Below, in pieces: positions 63,920 to 64,000 of a stretch of DNA of 64,000 nt. Source of the stretch: Rhodococcus oxybenzonivorans (lineage in GTDB: Bacteria; Actinomycetota; Actinomycetes; Mycobacteriales; Mycobacteriaceae). The position numbers and the translations under genes were made by a program. The stretch lies in contig NZ_CP021354.1 of NCBI RefSeq assembly GCF_003130705.1, forward strand, positions 6,324,001 through 6,388,000, read 5' to 3'. The notes below the pieces were generated by a model, which saw only the letters and a program-made list of their open reading frames with translations, was not told the origin of the DNA and did no database searches. The first letter of the stretch is position 1; each line of letters begins with the position of its first letter.

Positions 63920-64000
63920 GGAAGATCAGTCCCAGTTCGGTGCCAACGGGTCTGTGTTCCGCGTGCGATAGAAGACCATGGACAGAGCAATGACCGCTTC

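Noticed and set aside
63920..64000. Possible partial gene at the right window edge
   Set aside because: Too short to support any coding call on either strand.

Overview
The window is high-GC DNA from a nocardioform actinomycete, most likely Rhodococcus or a close relative. The reasons are the GC-rich coding pattern, frequent GTG starts, a mycobacterial-style nuo operon preceded by an Rv3143-like receiver protein, and AMIN-like and MTB12-like envelope proteins. Genus and species cannot be fixed from the sequence alone.

Positions 1-14074 (minus strand) hold the respiratory complex I operon nuoA to nuoM. Most junctions overlap by a few bases, and nuoM is cut by the window edge. nuoL carries an in-frame array of 33-bp tandem repeats. 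The 5' ends of nuoC, nuoE and nuoG carry related short repeats. Positions 14284-16208 hold a small exported protein and a cytochrome P450.

Positions 16480-24000 are an acetoin-dehydrogenase-type locus: acoA and acoB (E1), acoC (E2 with two peripheral-subunit-binding domains), lpd (E3), a lipoyl synthase gene and a small DUF3263-like gene. An AcoR-like GAF regulator without an AAA+ domain converges on the end of the operon. The logic is self-contained: the E2 needs lipoate and lipA is co-directional with it. Positions 24138-28375 hold an Lrp-type regulator, a vapBC pair whose toxin has two stop codons, several tiny ORFs and a NarL-type two-component pair.

Positions 28927-54741 look like a genomic island of about 25.8 kb. 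It is bounded by a perfect 22-bp direct repeat whose left copy overlaps the 3' end of a chromosomal gene. It holds about 25 mostly single, unrelated small genes (a barstar-type immunity protein, a GyrA-coiled-coil-like protein, a methyltransferase, lipoproteins, several paralogous pairs of unknown families, higBA). Between the genes lie degenerate copies of an imperfect palindrome of about 70-90 bp with GGGACGAG/CTCGTCCC arms. Inside the island a Tn554-like element of 3.4 kb with two overlapping tyrosine recombinases has inserted into a serine resolvase gene and split it in two.

Positions 54834-64000 return to ordinary chromosomal genes: a cutinase-like serine esterase, an OafA-type acyltransferase with an SGNH domain, an HxlR regulator divergent from a quinone-reductase-like enzyme, an FAD-linked oxidase, a MarR/DJ-1 operon with a 13-bp-arm palindromic operator, and a GNAT acetyltransferase.
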